Assembly: GCA_964542255.1 (NCBI GenBank)
Contig: CAZITV010000101.1
Coordinates: 1 to 8,379 of the forward strand
DNA: 8,379 bases
Source of the DNA: CAYMSF01 sp964542255
GTDB lineage: Bacteria; Verrucomicrobiota; Lentisphaeria; Victivallales; Victivallaceae
Reading direction: 5' to 3'
Translations under genes and position numbers: made by a program
The notes under the pieces: generated by a model
Databases searched by the model: none
Told to the model about the DNA's origin: nothing
The model's input: the letters and a program-made list of their open reading frames with translations, nothing else
Shown: positions 1 through 6,598 of the stretch, piece after piece
How positions within the stretch are numbered: position 1 is the first letter of the stretch
How the letters are laid out: each line of letters begins with the position of its first letter

Positions 1-33
1 GCAAAATACTCGAATAAATCGCCATTTATCAGC

Positions 34-62
34 TTGATTTTTCGTAAAAAAACCGCTATCTT
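34..62 (+). promoter_or_regulatory. Candidate sigma70-type promoter (distal) for the phosphofructokinase gene
   Basis: TTGATT at 34-39 (4 of 6 to the -35 consensus) and TATCTT at 57-62 (4 of 6 to the -10 consensus) are separated by 17 bp, the ideal spacing. The region is AT-rich and lies upstream of the first gene of the plus-strand run. The match is modest, and AT-rich DNA gives such matches by chance. A second candidate lies closer to the gene. Confidence 0.25.
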
Positions 63-74
63 ATATCTTGATTT

Positions 75-102
75 TTGAGTGTTACAACAATTTTTTTATA
101 AC
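75..102 (+). promoter_or_regulatory. Candidate sigma70-type promoter (proximal) for the phosphofructokinase gene
   Basis: TTGAGT at 75-80 (4 of 6) and TATAAC at 97-102 (5 of 6) are separated by 16 bp. Transcription would begin near 109, leaving a leader of under 20 nt that still includes the AAGGAA ribosome site at 115-120. If this promoter is used, the GTG at 79 cannot be a start codon, which agrees with choosing the ATG at 127. Confidence 0.32.
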
Positions 103-114
103 CTTATTCTCAAA

Positions 115-120
115 AAGGAA
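115..120 (+). promoter_or_regulatory. Ribosome binding site of the phosphofructokinase gene
   Basis: AAGGAA ends 6 nt before the ATG at 127. It decides the start: the longer reading from GTG at 79 has no comparable site and would add a hydrophobic 16-residue stretch not expected in this cytosolic enzyme. Confidence 0.7.
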
Positions 121-126
121 AAACAA

Positions 127-1788
127 ATGAGTAAGATTTCCGCTCTGCAGAAGGCGCGTGCCGCCTATGTCCCCAAACTGCCGCCGGCATTGCGTGCCGG
201 TGCCGCCGCCAAAGCTGTTGAAGGCAAACCTACCACCGCCGTTGCCGATGTAAAAAAAATTAAGGCGCTATTTCCCGCAACTTTTGGCAGCCCGGAAGTT
301 ACTTTCAAGAAGGCTTCCGGCAAGTCCACTGGCAAAGCAATTAACGTTGGGATGATTTTGTCCGGCGGTCAGGCGCCAGGCGGTCATAACGTTATTGCCG
401 GAATTTATGACGGCATTAAGTCTATTAATAAAAAAAGTAAAATATTTGGATTCAAGAAGGGGCCGGATGGTCTTATCAAGAACGAATATATGGAATTGAC
501 CGACAAGATTATCAATGACCACCGCAATACCGGCGGGTTTGATATGATCGGTTCCGGAAGAACGAAGTTGGAAACGGTCGCGCATTTCGAAGCAGCACGA
601 AAAAATTGCGAAGCCCTGAAAATCAGCGCGTTAGTAGTTATCGGCGGCGATGATTCCAATACTAATGCCTGTCTGCTTGCTGAATATTACAAATCTCATA
701 AAATTCCAATTCAAGTTATCGGCTGCCCAAAAACCATTGACGGCGACCTGAAAAATGAGCACATCGAGGCTTCTTTCGGTTTTGACACCGCCTGCCGCGT
801 TTACAGCGAATTAATCGGCAATATCTGCCGCGATGCTAATTCCGCTAAAAAATACTGGCACTTTATTAAATTAATGGGGCGTTCAGCCTCTCACATCGGG
901 TTGGAATGCGCACTGCAGACTCAGCCAAACATTGCGGTTATCTCTGAAGAAGTTGCTGCTAAAAAGCAGACTATCGCCGATATCGTCAATTATATTTGCG
1001 GTGTTATTGTCAAACGCAGCGCCAACGGTGAAAATTTTGGCGTTGCCTTAATTCCTGAAGGCTTAATCGAATTTATCCCGGAAGTAAAAAAACTGATTAG
1101 TGAATTGAACGATATCCTGGCAAAGTCTGCCGCAGAGTTCCAAAAAATCAGCGAAGCCGACGAAAAAATCAAATTTGTCCAGAAACGTTTAGACAAAGAC
1201 CTCGCTAAAGTATTCGTCTCGCTCCCGCAGGGCATCCAACTTCAGCTTTGCCTCGACCGCGACCCGCACGGCAACGTTCAGGTTTCACTCATCGAAACCG
1301 AAAAAATGCTCGCGGAAATGGTAAAAAAACAGCTTAATGAGCTGACCGCTAAAGGCAAATTCAAAGGTAAATTTAGCGCACAGACACATTTTATGGGCTA
1401 CGAGGGCCGTTGTGCCGCGCCGTCAAACTATGACGCGGATTATTGCTACAGTCTCGGCTATACCGCCGCCGCGCTCATCGGTGCCGGCAGAACCGGCTAT
1501 ATGGCCTCTGTCCGTAAAACTACTAAATCATCAGACAAATGGATTTGCGGCGGTATTCCGATTACCATGATGATGAATATTGAAAAACGTCACGGCGAAG
1601 ATAAACCGGTAATTCAAAAGGCGCTCGTTAAACTCGATGATGCACCGTTCCGCTATTTTGCAAAAAATCGTGAAGAATGGGAATTAAGCAGTAAATATGT
1701 TTACCCGGGTCCTATCCAGTATTTTGGACCATCAGAAGTCTGTGATTTGACTACTATCACTCTGACATTGGAACAGAAGAAAAAGTAA
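127..1788 (+). CDS. pfp: Pyrophosphate--fructose 6-phosphate 1-phosphotransferase (PPi-dependent phosphofructokinase, long/beta-type)
   Basis: A cytosolic glycolytic enzyme that reversibly phosphorylates fructose 6-phosphate to fructose 1,6-bisphosphate using pyrophosphate instead of ATP. The product has 553 residues, the length of the long PFP clade found in plants (beta subunit), spirochaetes and chlamydia-related bacteria, and well above the roughly 320 of ATP-PFK. Visible motifs are GGQAPGGHN (residues 80-88, phosphate-binding loop), GGDDS (173-177), PKTIDGDL (201-208) with the catalytic TIDGD aspartates, MGR (250-252), PEGLIEFIPE (310-319) and GYEGR (424-428, sugar-phosphate binding). 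The second Asp of GGDDS and the Lys of PKTIDGD are the family pair known to select PPi; ATP enzymes carry glycines there. The N-terminus (ALQKAR...PKLPPAL) is typical of the clade. Start at ATG 127 is supported by AAGGAA. It is the first gene of the run, 17 bp before gatC. The symbol pfp is a family name. I am confident of both family and phosphate donor. Confidence 0.95.
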   Translation: MSKISALQKARAAYVPKLPPALRAGAAAKAVEGKPTTAVADVKKIKALFPATFGSPEVTFKKASGKSTGKAINVGMILSGGQAPGGHNVIAGIYDGIKSINKKSKIFGFKKGPDGLIKNEYMELTDKIINDHRNTGGFDMIGSGRTKLETVAHFEAARKNCEALKISALVVIGGDDSNTNACLLAEYYKSHKIPIQVIGCPKTIDGDLKNEHIEASFGFDTACRVYSELIGNICRDANSAKKYWHFIKLMGRSASHIGLECALQTQPNIAVISEEVAAKKQTIADIVNYICGVIVKRSANGENFGVALIPEGLIEFIPEVKKLISELNDILAKSAAEFQKISEADEKIKFVQKRLDKDLAKVFVSLPQGIQLQLCLDRDPHGNVQVSLIETEKMLAEMVKKQLNELTAKGKFKGKFSAQTHFMGYEGRCAAPSNYDADYCYSLGYTAAALIGAGRTGYMASVRKTTKSSDKWICGGIPITMMMNIEKRHGEDKPVIQKALVKLDDAPFRYFAKNREEWELSSKYVYPGPIQYFGPSEVCDLTTITLTLEQKKK

Positions 1789-1805
1789 CCGGTGTAATCG
1801 GGAAA

Positions 1806-2123
1806 ATGGCGGCAGTTATGAAAGATTGTATGGATGTCGGTTATGTCGCTGCTCTGGCACGAATCGAATTGCCGGCAGCTGACATAGTTCGGCTGCAGCA
1901 CGATATGGAGGCAATACTCGGCTACATCGAGCAGCTCAAAGAACTCGATGTAACCGGAATTGAACCCACCGCTCACGCCGTGCCGATGACCAATGTCTGG
2001 CGCGAAGATGCCGCCGGTACCCCGTTCCCGCGTGAAGTAATGCTGTCCAACGCTCCGGCAACTGTTGCCGATAACGAACTAATTAAGGTGCCGTCAGTAT
2101 TGCCCGGCGACGGGATGGCGTGA
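1806..2123 (+). CDS. gatC: Aspartyl/glutamyl-tRNA(Asn/Gln) amidotransferase subunit C
   Basis: The small stabilising subunit of the GatCAB amidotransferase, which converts Glu-tRNA(Gln) (and often Asp-tRNA(Asn)) to the correctly charged amide form in organisms lacking the matching synthetase. The product has 105 residues, against about 95-100 for the family. It shows the family's N-terminal helix pattern V-x-x-VAxLARIEL (residues 11-21), then a helix ending in LKELDVTGIEPTAHAVPM, the NVWREDAAG motif (62-70), and the C-terminal NAP...IKVPSVL segment. The start is uncertain: ATG 1806, ATG 1818 (101 residues) and ATG 1830 (97 residues) are all in frame, and none has a well-placed Shine-Dalgarno. 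GGGA at 1800-1803 sits only 2 nt before 1806 and 14 nt before 1818. By alignment with known GatC, 1806 or 1818 fits best. It lies 17 bp after pfp and 3 bp before gatA. Confidence 0.92.
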   Translation: MAAVMKDCMDVGYVAALARIELPAADIVRLQHDMEAILGYIEQLKELDVTGIEPTAHAVPMTNVWREDAAGTPFPREVMLSNAPATVADNELIKVPSVLPGDGMA

Positions 2124-2126
2124 GTT

Positions 2127-3605
2127 ATGACTATTAATATCAAAAATCTGACTATACATCAAGCTGCCGAAATGCTTAGTAACCGGCAATGCACCGCAGT
2201 AGAACTGGCGCAGGCATACCTTGACCGCATTGCCCTGGTTGAGCCCGCTATTCAAGCTATGCTTAAATATGATGCCGCTCAACTGCTGCACGATGCCGCC
2301 GCTGCTGATGCACGGCGCGCCGGTGGACAGGAATTAAGCATTTACGACGGCATTCCCGTTGGTATCAAAGATTGTATCGTTACCAAAAACCAGACGTGCA
2401 GCTGTGCGTCAAAAATTTTGTCAACCGTAGTTTCACCCTATGACGCCACAGTGGTTGCCAGGTTGCGGGCACGCGGATTTATTCCTTTTGCCAGGCTCAA
2501 TATGGATGAATTCGCAATGGGGTCTTCCTGCGAGAACAGCGCCTATCAGAAAACCCGTAATCCATGGTGCACTGAACGCGTTCCCGGCGGCTCCAGCGGC
2601 GGTTCCGCCGCAGCGGTGGCAGCATCGGAGGTTCCCGCTGCGCTCGGTTCTGATACCGGCGGCTCCATTCGCCAACCGGCGGCTTTTTGCGGTGTGGTTG
2701 GGCTCAAGCCAACCTACGGCAGAGTGTCGCGTTACGGACTGGTCGCCTTTGCGTCTTCGCTTGATCAAATCGGTCCGATGACTTTGGATGTGCAGGATGC
2801 GGCGATTTTACTGGATACTTTGGGCGGACAGGATCCGCTTGATTCCACGTCATTACCGGAACCGAGCGGCGGTTTTGCCGCGGCAGTCGCACAAACCGGT
2901 TTGTTAGCGCTGCGCGGTATGAAAATCGGCCTGCCTAAAGAGTATTGTCAAAATGATGGACTCGATTCCGCCGTAAAAGCGGTTTTGGATGAATCGATCG
3001 CGCGGCTGCGCGCTGCCGGCGCCGAGATGGTAGAGGTATCACTGCCGCATACCGCCTATGCCGTCGCCACCTATTATATAATTGCTACTGCTGAAGCCAG
3101 CGCTAATCTTGCCCGGTTTGACGGCATTCGTTATGGCTCAAGAGCCAATGCGCCGGATTTGCTGCAAACATATTTTGCCACCCGCGGTAATGGTTTTGGC
3201 GATGAGGTTAAACGGCGGATACTGCTGGGGACTTATGTATTGAGCAGCGGCTATTACGATGCTTATTATCTGCGGGCACAAAAAGTGCGCACCCTGATTC
3301 GCCGTGATTTTGAGCGTGCCGCACAGCAGTGCGATATTCTGCTGACTCCGGTAACTCCAACCGTGGCATTTAAATTTAATGAAAAATCCGACCCGCTGCA
3401 GATGTATTTGGCGGATATCTTTACTATCGCCCTTAATCTTTCCGGAAACTGCGGCATCAATGTCCCCGCAGGAATCTGCCCGCAGAGCGGCATGCCGGTG
3501 GGAATTCAATTTATTGCGCCGTCAATGCAGGAGGAAAAACTGCTTTGCACCGCAAGAATGTTTGAAATGCTGCGTCCGGTTACAACATTTACGCCGCCAC
3601 TATGA
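2127..3605 (+). CDS. gatA: Aspartyl/glutamyl-tRNA(Asn/Gln) amidotransferase subunit A (glutaminase subunit)
   Basis: The amidase-signature subunit of GatCAB. It hydrolyses glutamine and passes ammonia through the complex to GatB, which amidates the mischarged tRNA. The product has 492 residues, normal for the family. The Ser-cisSer-Lys catalytic triad is intact: Lys81 in GIPVGIKD, Ser156 in PGGSSGGS, and Ser180 in SDTGGSIRQPA. The offset from the known Staphylococcus aureus residues (79/154/178) is a constant +2, which supports a full-length N-terminus. Other family marks are ASKIL (95-99), GFIPFARLNMDEFAMGSS (117-134), and GLKPTYGRVSRYG in the signature's C-terminal end. GatA rather than a general amidase is supported by these motifs and by gatC immediately upstream (3 bp). 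Its stop overlaps the next gene's ATG by 4 bp. GatB, needed for transamidation, is not in this window and must be elsewhere if the system works. Confidence 0.97.
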   Translation: MTINIKNLTIHQAAEMLSNRQCTAVELAQAYLDRIALVEPAIQAMLKYDAAQLLHDAAAADARRAGGQELSIYDGIPVGIKDCIVTKNQTCSCASKILSTVVSPYDATVVARLRARGFIPFARLNMDEFAMGSSCENSAYQKTRNPWCTERVPGGSSGGSAAAVAASEVPAALGSDTGGSIRQPAAFCGVVGLKPTYGRVSRYGLVAFASSLDQIGPMTLDVQDAAILLDTLGGQDPLDSTSLPEPSGGFAAAVAQTGLLALRGMKIGLPKEYCQNDGLDSAVKAVLDESIARLRAAGAEMVEVSLPHTAYAVATYYIIATAEASANLARFDGIRYGSRANAPDLLQTYFATRGNGFGDEVKRRILLGTYVLSSGYYDAYYLRAQKVRTLIRRDFERAAQQCDILLTPVTPTVAFKFNEKSDPLQMYLADIFTIALNLSGNCGINVPAGICPQSGMPVGIQFIAPSMQEEKLLCTARMFEMLRPVTTFTPPL

Positions 3606-4768
3606 ACTATTTTAAATTCATCTTTTTCTGCTGCTGCTTTCTTATGCTGACGGCAGCTTATGCCGTTGAAATTGGTGAAGACGCTCCGGAACTGCGCATC
3701 GGCAAATGGTTGATGAATGGTCCGGTCAAGGTTGAATTTGACCCGAATGATAAAACGGCCGGGCAGAAACTCTTCGTCTATCTCTTTTGGGGCAGCTGGT
3801 CATCACCGTCGCGCGATGTCGTGCCGCTGCTCGCGCTGCTGCAAAAAAAATATAACGACAAGCAGCTTAAAATCATTTTAATTTCCCGCGAAGATGAAGC
3901 AGCAGTTAATAAATTTCTTGGAAAAAACAGTATCGGCGGTTGTGCCATGGCGCTTGATGAAAAAAGTGCCACCACGTTGATGTATATGGGCAATGACCGG
4001 ATGTATCCCAAGGCGTTTGTCATCGGCAACGGCAACCAGCTCTTATGGAGCGGCGAGGCGGTTGATCTGCCGGATTTCTTCAGTCAGTTTTATTCAAATT
4101 CTTTTAATATTGGCAAACAGAAGGAAAAAAGCGCGTTAACGCTGGAACTTAAGGTGGCACTGCAGCAGCAATCTGCAGAATTAATTCGCAGCGTGTCGGA
4201 TGCGATTTTTAAGTTGGATCCGGAGGACGGCTTCGCACTGCGCACCAGGCTTTTTTTATGTGAAAATGACGGCAATATCGCTGAAGCATTTCAACTGTTG
4301 AATAAGATGCTGAATAACAGCGCTGCGCCAAAACTTTTTTTTATAAAATTAGACTTAATTGCCCGGTATCCTGAATTTAGCGAAAATATGACACCTACAG
4401 CTCAATTGTGCCTGGAAAAATTTGCCGGCAACCAGGAAGCTTTAAATAATTTGGCGTGGATTTTACTGGAACGCTTCCCTTATACCCCGGGTACACTCGA
4501 AATTGCTGCCGCCGCAGTGGAGCGCGCCAACGCCTTAATGCAGCAAAATAGTGATAAAACTTTTGCCCCGGCTATTTACAACACCCAGGCGCTCGTTTAT
4601 TACAAATCCGGTTTGCTGCAGCAGGCTGTCGCCAGCCAGCAGCGCGCTATTGAACTCAGCGCCGATAATCCTGCCGCAGTTAAAAGTGGCAATTTGTCTT
4701 TAGAATATTACCAAAACGCGCTAAAATTACAGCAGCGCGGCAATAACGCCGCTGTACCGGCACAATAG
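3602..4768 (+). CDS. Secreted TlpA/thioredoxin-like protein with SxxS in place of CxxC, plus C-terminal TPR-like repeats
   Basis: The product has 388 residues. Residues 1-21 form a signal peptide (Lys5, hydrophobic core with three Cys, cleavage after AYA), so the mature protein is probably periplasmic. Residues 22-165 resemble a TlpA/AhpC-type redoxin: GEDAPEL start, a LFVYLFWGSW strand (57-66), LLALLQKKYND helix, LKIILISRE strand, and a YPKAFVIG strand (135-142) with the likely cis-proline at 136. Where family members have W-C-x-x-C-R, this one reads W66-S67-S68-P69-S70-R71: both redox cysteines are serine, so disulfide exchange is not expected. Residues 190-388 are helical, with at least two TPR-like units (about 278-315 with NNLAW, and 323-356 with QALVYYKSGLLQQAVASQQ). 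The start overlaps the gatA stop (ATGA) and no Shine-Dalgarno is visible, suggesting translation coupled to gatA. A binding or scaffold role is an inference; the partner is unknown. Confidence 0.84.
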   Translation: MNYFKFIFFCCCFLMLTAAYAVEIGEDAPELRIGKWLMNGPVKVEFDPNDKTAGQKLFVYLFWGSWSSPSRDVVPLLALLQKKYNDKQLKIILISREDEAAVNKFLGKNSIGGCAMALDEKSATTLMYMGNDRMYPKAFVIGNGNQLLWSGEAVDLPDFFSQFYSNSFNIGKQKEKSALTLELKVALQQQSAELIRSVSDAIFKLDPEDGFALRTRLFLCENDGNIAEAFQLLNKMLNNSAAPKLFFIKLDLIARYPEFSENMTPTAQLCLEKFAGNQEALNNLAWILLERFPYTPGTLEIAAAAVERANALMQQNSDKTFAPAIYNTQALVYYKSGLLQQAVASQQRAIELSADNPAAVKSGNLSLEYYQNALKLQQRGNNAAVPAQ

Positions 4769-4788
4769 CCCCATTCGAGAACATTATC

Positions 4789-5562
4789 ATGCTTCAGCAT
4801 CTATTAGGCAATTTGGCGGATACACAGATAATCGTTTTGGGATTCTGTGCGCTGATGGTCGGTATCACCAAGACCGGATTACCAGGATTGGGGATACTGG
4901 CAGTGCCGGTAATGGCAATGGCTTTCCCGGCGCGGCTTTCCACTGGAATGCTGCTGCTGATGCTCGCCGCCGCCGATTTGTTTGCTGTGGCATATTACCG
5001 CCGTCACGCCAACTGGCACCATATTTTACGGCTGCTGCCGTGGGCGCTGTTCGGCATCGCTGCCGGCTCTGTAGTGATTCGTTATGTCAATGATGAAAAT
5101 TTGCGCCCGGTGATTGGCATAATTATTCTGCTGCTGCTGGGGGTAAATTATTGGCGCAGCCGCAATCCGGATTTGTACAGTCATATTCCGCATCACTGGG
5201 GTTTTGCCGCAGTGCTCGGTTTTACTGCCGGACTGACGACTCAAATCGCCAACGCCGCAGGTCCGGTCATGGCAATTTATTTGCTGGCGATGCAGTTGCC
5301 GAAAAATGAATATATTGGCACCGGTGCCTGGTATTTTCTGATTTTAAACTGGCTGAAAATTGTTCTGTTTGTCTGGGACGGGCGGATTACTATGGCCGCA
5401 GTCAAGGCCGATGTGGCGATGCTGCCGCTGCTCTTGCTCGGTGCAGTCGCCGGCATTGTTATACTTAAAAAAATTCCGCAGCAGTGGTTTGAACGCATCG
5501 TCCAAATTTTGGCGCTGCTGGCCGCGCTAAAATTGACTTGGACAATAACTGAATTAATCTAG
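4789..5562 (+). CDS. TauE/SafE family (sulfite exporter-like) inner-membrane transporter
   Basis: The product is a 257-residue, strongly hydrophobic protein with about eight membrane segments (roughly 13-30, 33-48, 50-70, 80-99, 106-123, 138-167, 178-196 and 207-227, with a further hydrophobic stretch at 235-253). The family has an internal duplication, and both half-signatures are visible: GITKTGLPGLGILAVP (25-40) in the first half and GFTAGLTTQIANAAGP (144-159) followed by YLLAMQLPKNEYIGTGA in the second. Known relatives export sulfite, sulfoacetate or other organic anions, but the substrate cannot be read from sequence. It starts 20 bp after the thioredoxin-like gene, with only a weak GAGA (4777-4780) upstream. 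Its TAG stop overlaps the strong ribosome site of hypE. I am sure of the family and unsure of the substrate. Confidence 0.88.
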   Translation: MLQHLLGNLADTQIIVLGFCALMVGITKTGLPGLGILAVPVMAMAFPARLSTGMLLLMLAAADLFAVAYYRRHANWHHILRLLPWALFGIAAGSVVIRYVNDENLRPVIGIIILLLLGVNYWRSRNPDLYSHIPHHWGFAAVLGFTAGLTTQIANAAGPVMAIYLLAMQLPKNEYIGTGAWYFLILNWLKIVLFVWDGRITMAAVKADVAMLPLLLLGAVAGIVILKKIPQQWFERIVQILALLAALKLTWTITELI

Positions 5563-5566
5563 GAGG
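5561..5566 (+). promoter_or_regulatory. Strong Shine-Dalgarno of hypE, overlapping the transporter stop codon
   Basis: A perfect AGGAGG begins within the TAG stop of the upstream transporter (5560-5562) and ends 11 nt before the hypE ATG at 5578. It is the strongest ribosome site in the window. It fixes the hypE start and implies independent, efficient initiation on the shared transcript. Confidence 0.75.
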
Positions 5567-5577
5567 CAGAGCTTAGT

Positions 5578-6588
5578 ATGAACACCGATACGATTGTGAT
5601 GGCACACGGCGGCGGCGGCCGGCTCAGCGCCAAGTTGATTGATGAAGAAATTGTTACACGGTTCGGTTGTGCCGCATTGGATGGACTGCCGGATGCCGCA
5701 TCGATTCAGATACCCGGTAATGATTTGGTTTTTTCCACTGACAGCTTCGTCATTTCACCTTATTTTTTCCCGGGCGGTGATATCGGCGAATTAGCGGTTT
5801 TTGGTACTGTCAATGATTTATGCGTTGCCGGCGGTAGGCCGCGCTGGCTCTCGCTGGCAATGATTCTTGAAGAGGGCTTTCCGCTGGCAGATTTACGCCG
5901 TATCCTTGACTCCGCCGCCCGCGCCGCGCAACTCTGCGGCATAAATATTGTTACCGGCGATACTAAAGTGGTTGAACGCGGTCATGGCGACGGCATCTTT
6001 TTGAATACCGCCGGAATCGGCATAAAAATACCTGTTCTTAACTTGAACAAACACCGCATTGAACCCGGCGACCAATTGCTGGTCAGCGGCAATATCGGCG
6101 AACACGGTTTCGCGGTACTGGCGGCGAGAAACGGTATTGATACCGCTCAAGGCATCCGCAGTGACTGCGCGCCTTTAACCGGATTTATGGAACTCGTTTC
6201 CAGCTGCGGCAGCGCGGTGAAATTTATGCGCGATCCAACCCGGGGCGGTGTCGCCGCGGTAACCCATGAAATTTGCCGAAATATGTCTTTCGGTATCGAA
6301 TTAGATGAGGCAGCGGTGCCGTTATCCGGCGGCGCTCATGTCTTAAGTGAAATGTTTGGCATTGACCCGCTGCATGCCGCTTGCGAAGGGCGCTTATTGA
6401 TGATTTGTTCCGGCAATGCCGCGGCGGATATCGCGGCGGCAATGCGTCTGCTTCCGGCTGGAAAGGATGCTGCCGTTATTGGCAGAGTAACCGCCGATTA
6501 CCCGGGAAAAGTGCGGATGAACACCATCGCCGGATCTTCACGGTTGATTGCGGTGCCCGCGGGCGAAATTCTGCCAAGAATTTGCTAG
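5578..6588 (+). CDS. hypE: [NiFe]-hydrogenase maturation protein HypE (carbamoyl dehydratase)
   Basis: HypE receives a carbamoyl group from HypF on its C-terminal cysteine, dehydrates it with ATP to a thiocyanate, and hands the cyanide to the HypC-HypD complex for the iron of [NiFe]-hydrogenases. The product has 336 residues. It shows the AIRS/PurM-type fold: HGGGG (10-14), STDSFVISP (53-61), GTVNDLCVAGGRP (76-88), GDTKVV (127-132), GNIGEHGFAVLAAR (171-184), MRDPTRGGVAAVTHEI (217-232) and DPLHAACEGR (263-272). It ends exactly in PRIC, so Cys336 is the carbamoylation site; this ending separates HypE from SelD, ThiL and PurM. No hypA, B, C, D, F or hydrogenase gene is in the window, so partners must lie elsewhere. 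It is the last plus-strand gene and converges on the radical SAM gene with 10 bp between stops. Confidence 0.96.
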   Translation: MNTDTIVMAHGGGGRLSAKLIDEEIVTRFGCAALDGLPDAASIQIPGNDLVFSTDSFVISPYFFPGGDIGELAVFGTVNDLCVAGGRPRWLSLAMILEEGFPLADLRRILDSAARAAQLCGINIVTGDTKVVERGHGDGIFLNTAGIGIKIPVLNLNKHRIEPGDQLLVSGNIGEHGFAVLAARNGIDTAQGIRSDCAPLTGFMELVSSCGSAVKFMRDPTRGGVAAVTHEICRNMSFGIELDEAAVPLSGGAHVLSEMFGIDPLHAACEGRLLMICSGNAAADIAAAMRLLPAGKDAAVIGRVTADYPGKVRMNTIAGSSRLIAVPAGEILPRIC

Positions 6589-6598
6589 CCGCACACCA

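Noticed and set aside
1..78. Stop-free frame ending at TGA 76-78, possibly the tail of an upstream gene
   Set aside because: It is very AT-rich with lysine/phenylalanine/isoleucine-biased residues and no recognisable family; more likely intergenic.
79..126. Upstream GTG start that would lengthen the phosphofructokinase by 16 residues
   Set aside because: No ribosome site precedes it, the added residues are not family-like, and AAGGAA at the right distance supports ATG 127.
2596..2611. Perfect GC-rich inverted repeat GCGGCGG-tt-CCGCCGC
   Set aside because: It lies inside gatA over the conserved Gly/Ser/Ala-rich catalytic motif; repetitive GGC/GCC-type codons explain it.
2433..2781. Overlapping open frames on both strands inside gatA
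   Set aside because: They are out of frame with an intact, motif-complete gatA and show no protein family features.
3629..3637. Three consecutive cysteines in the signal peptide as a lipoprotein lipobox
   Set aside because: They sit in the hydrophobic core without an L-[AS]-[GA]-C pattern; a signal peptidase I site (AYA) follows instead.
5578..6588. SelD, PurM or ThiL as alternatives for the AIRS-fold gene
   Set aside because: The exact PRIC C-terminus and the RDPTRGG motif are HypE marks, and the SelD N-terminal Cys/Sec loop is absent.
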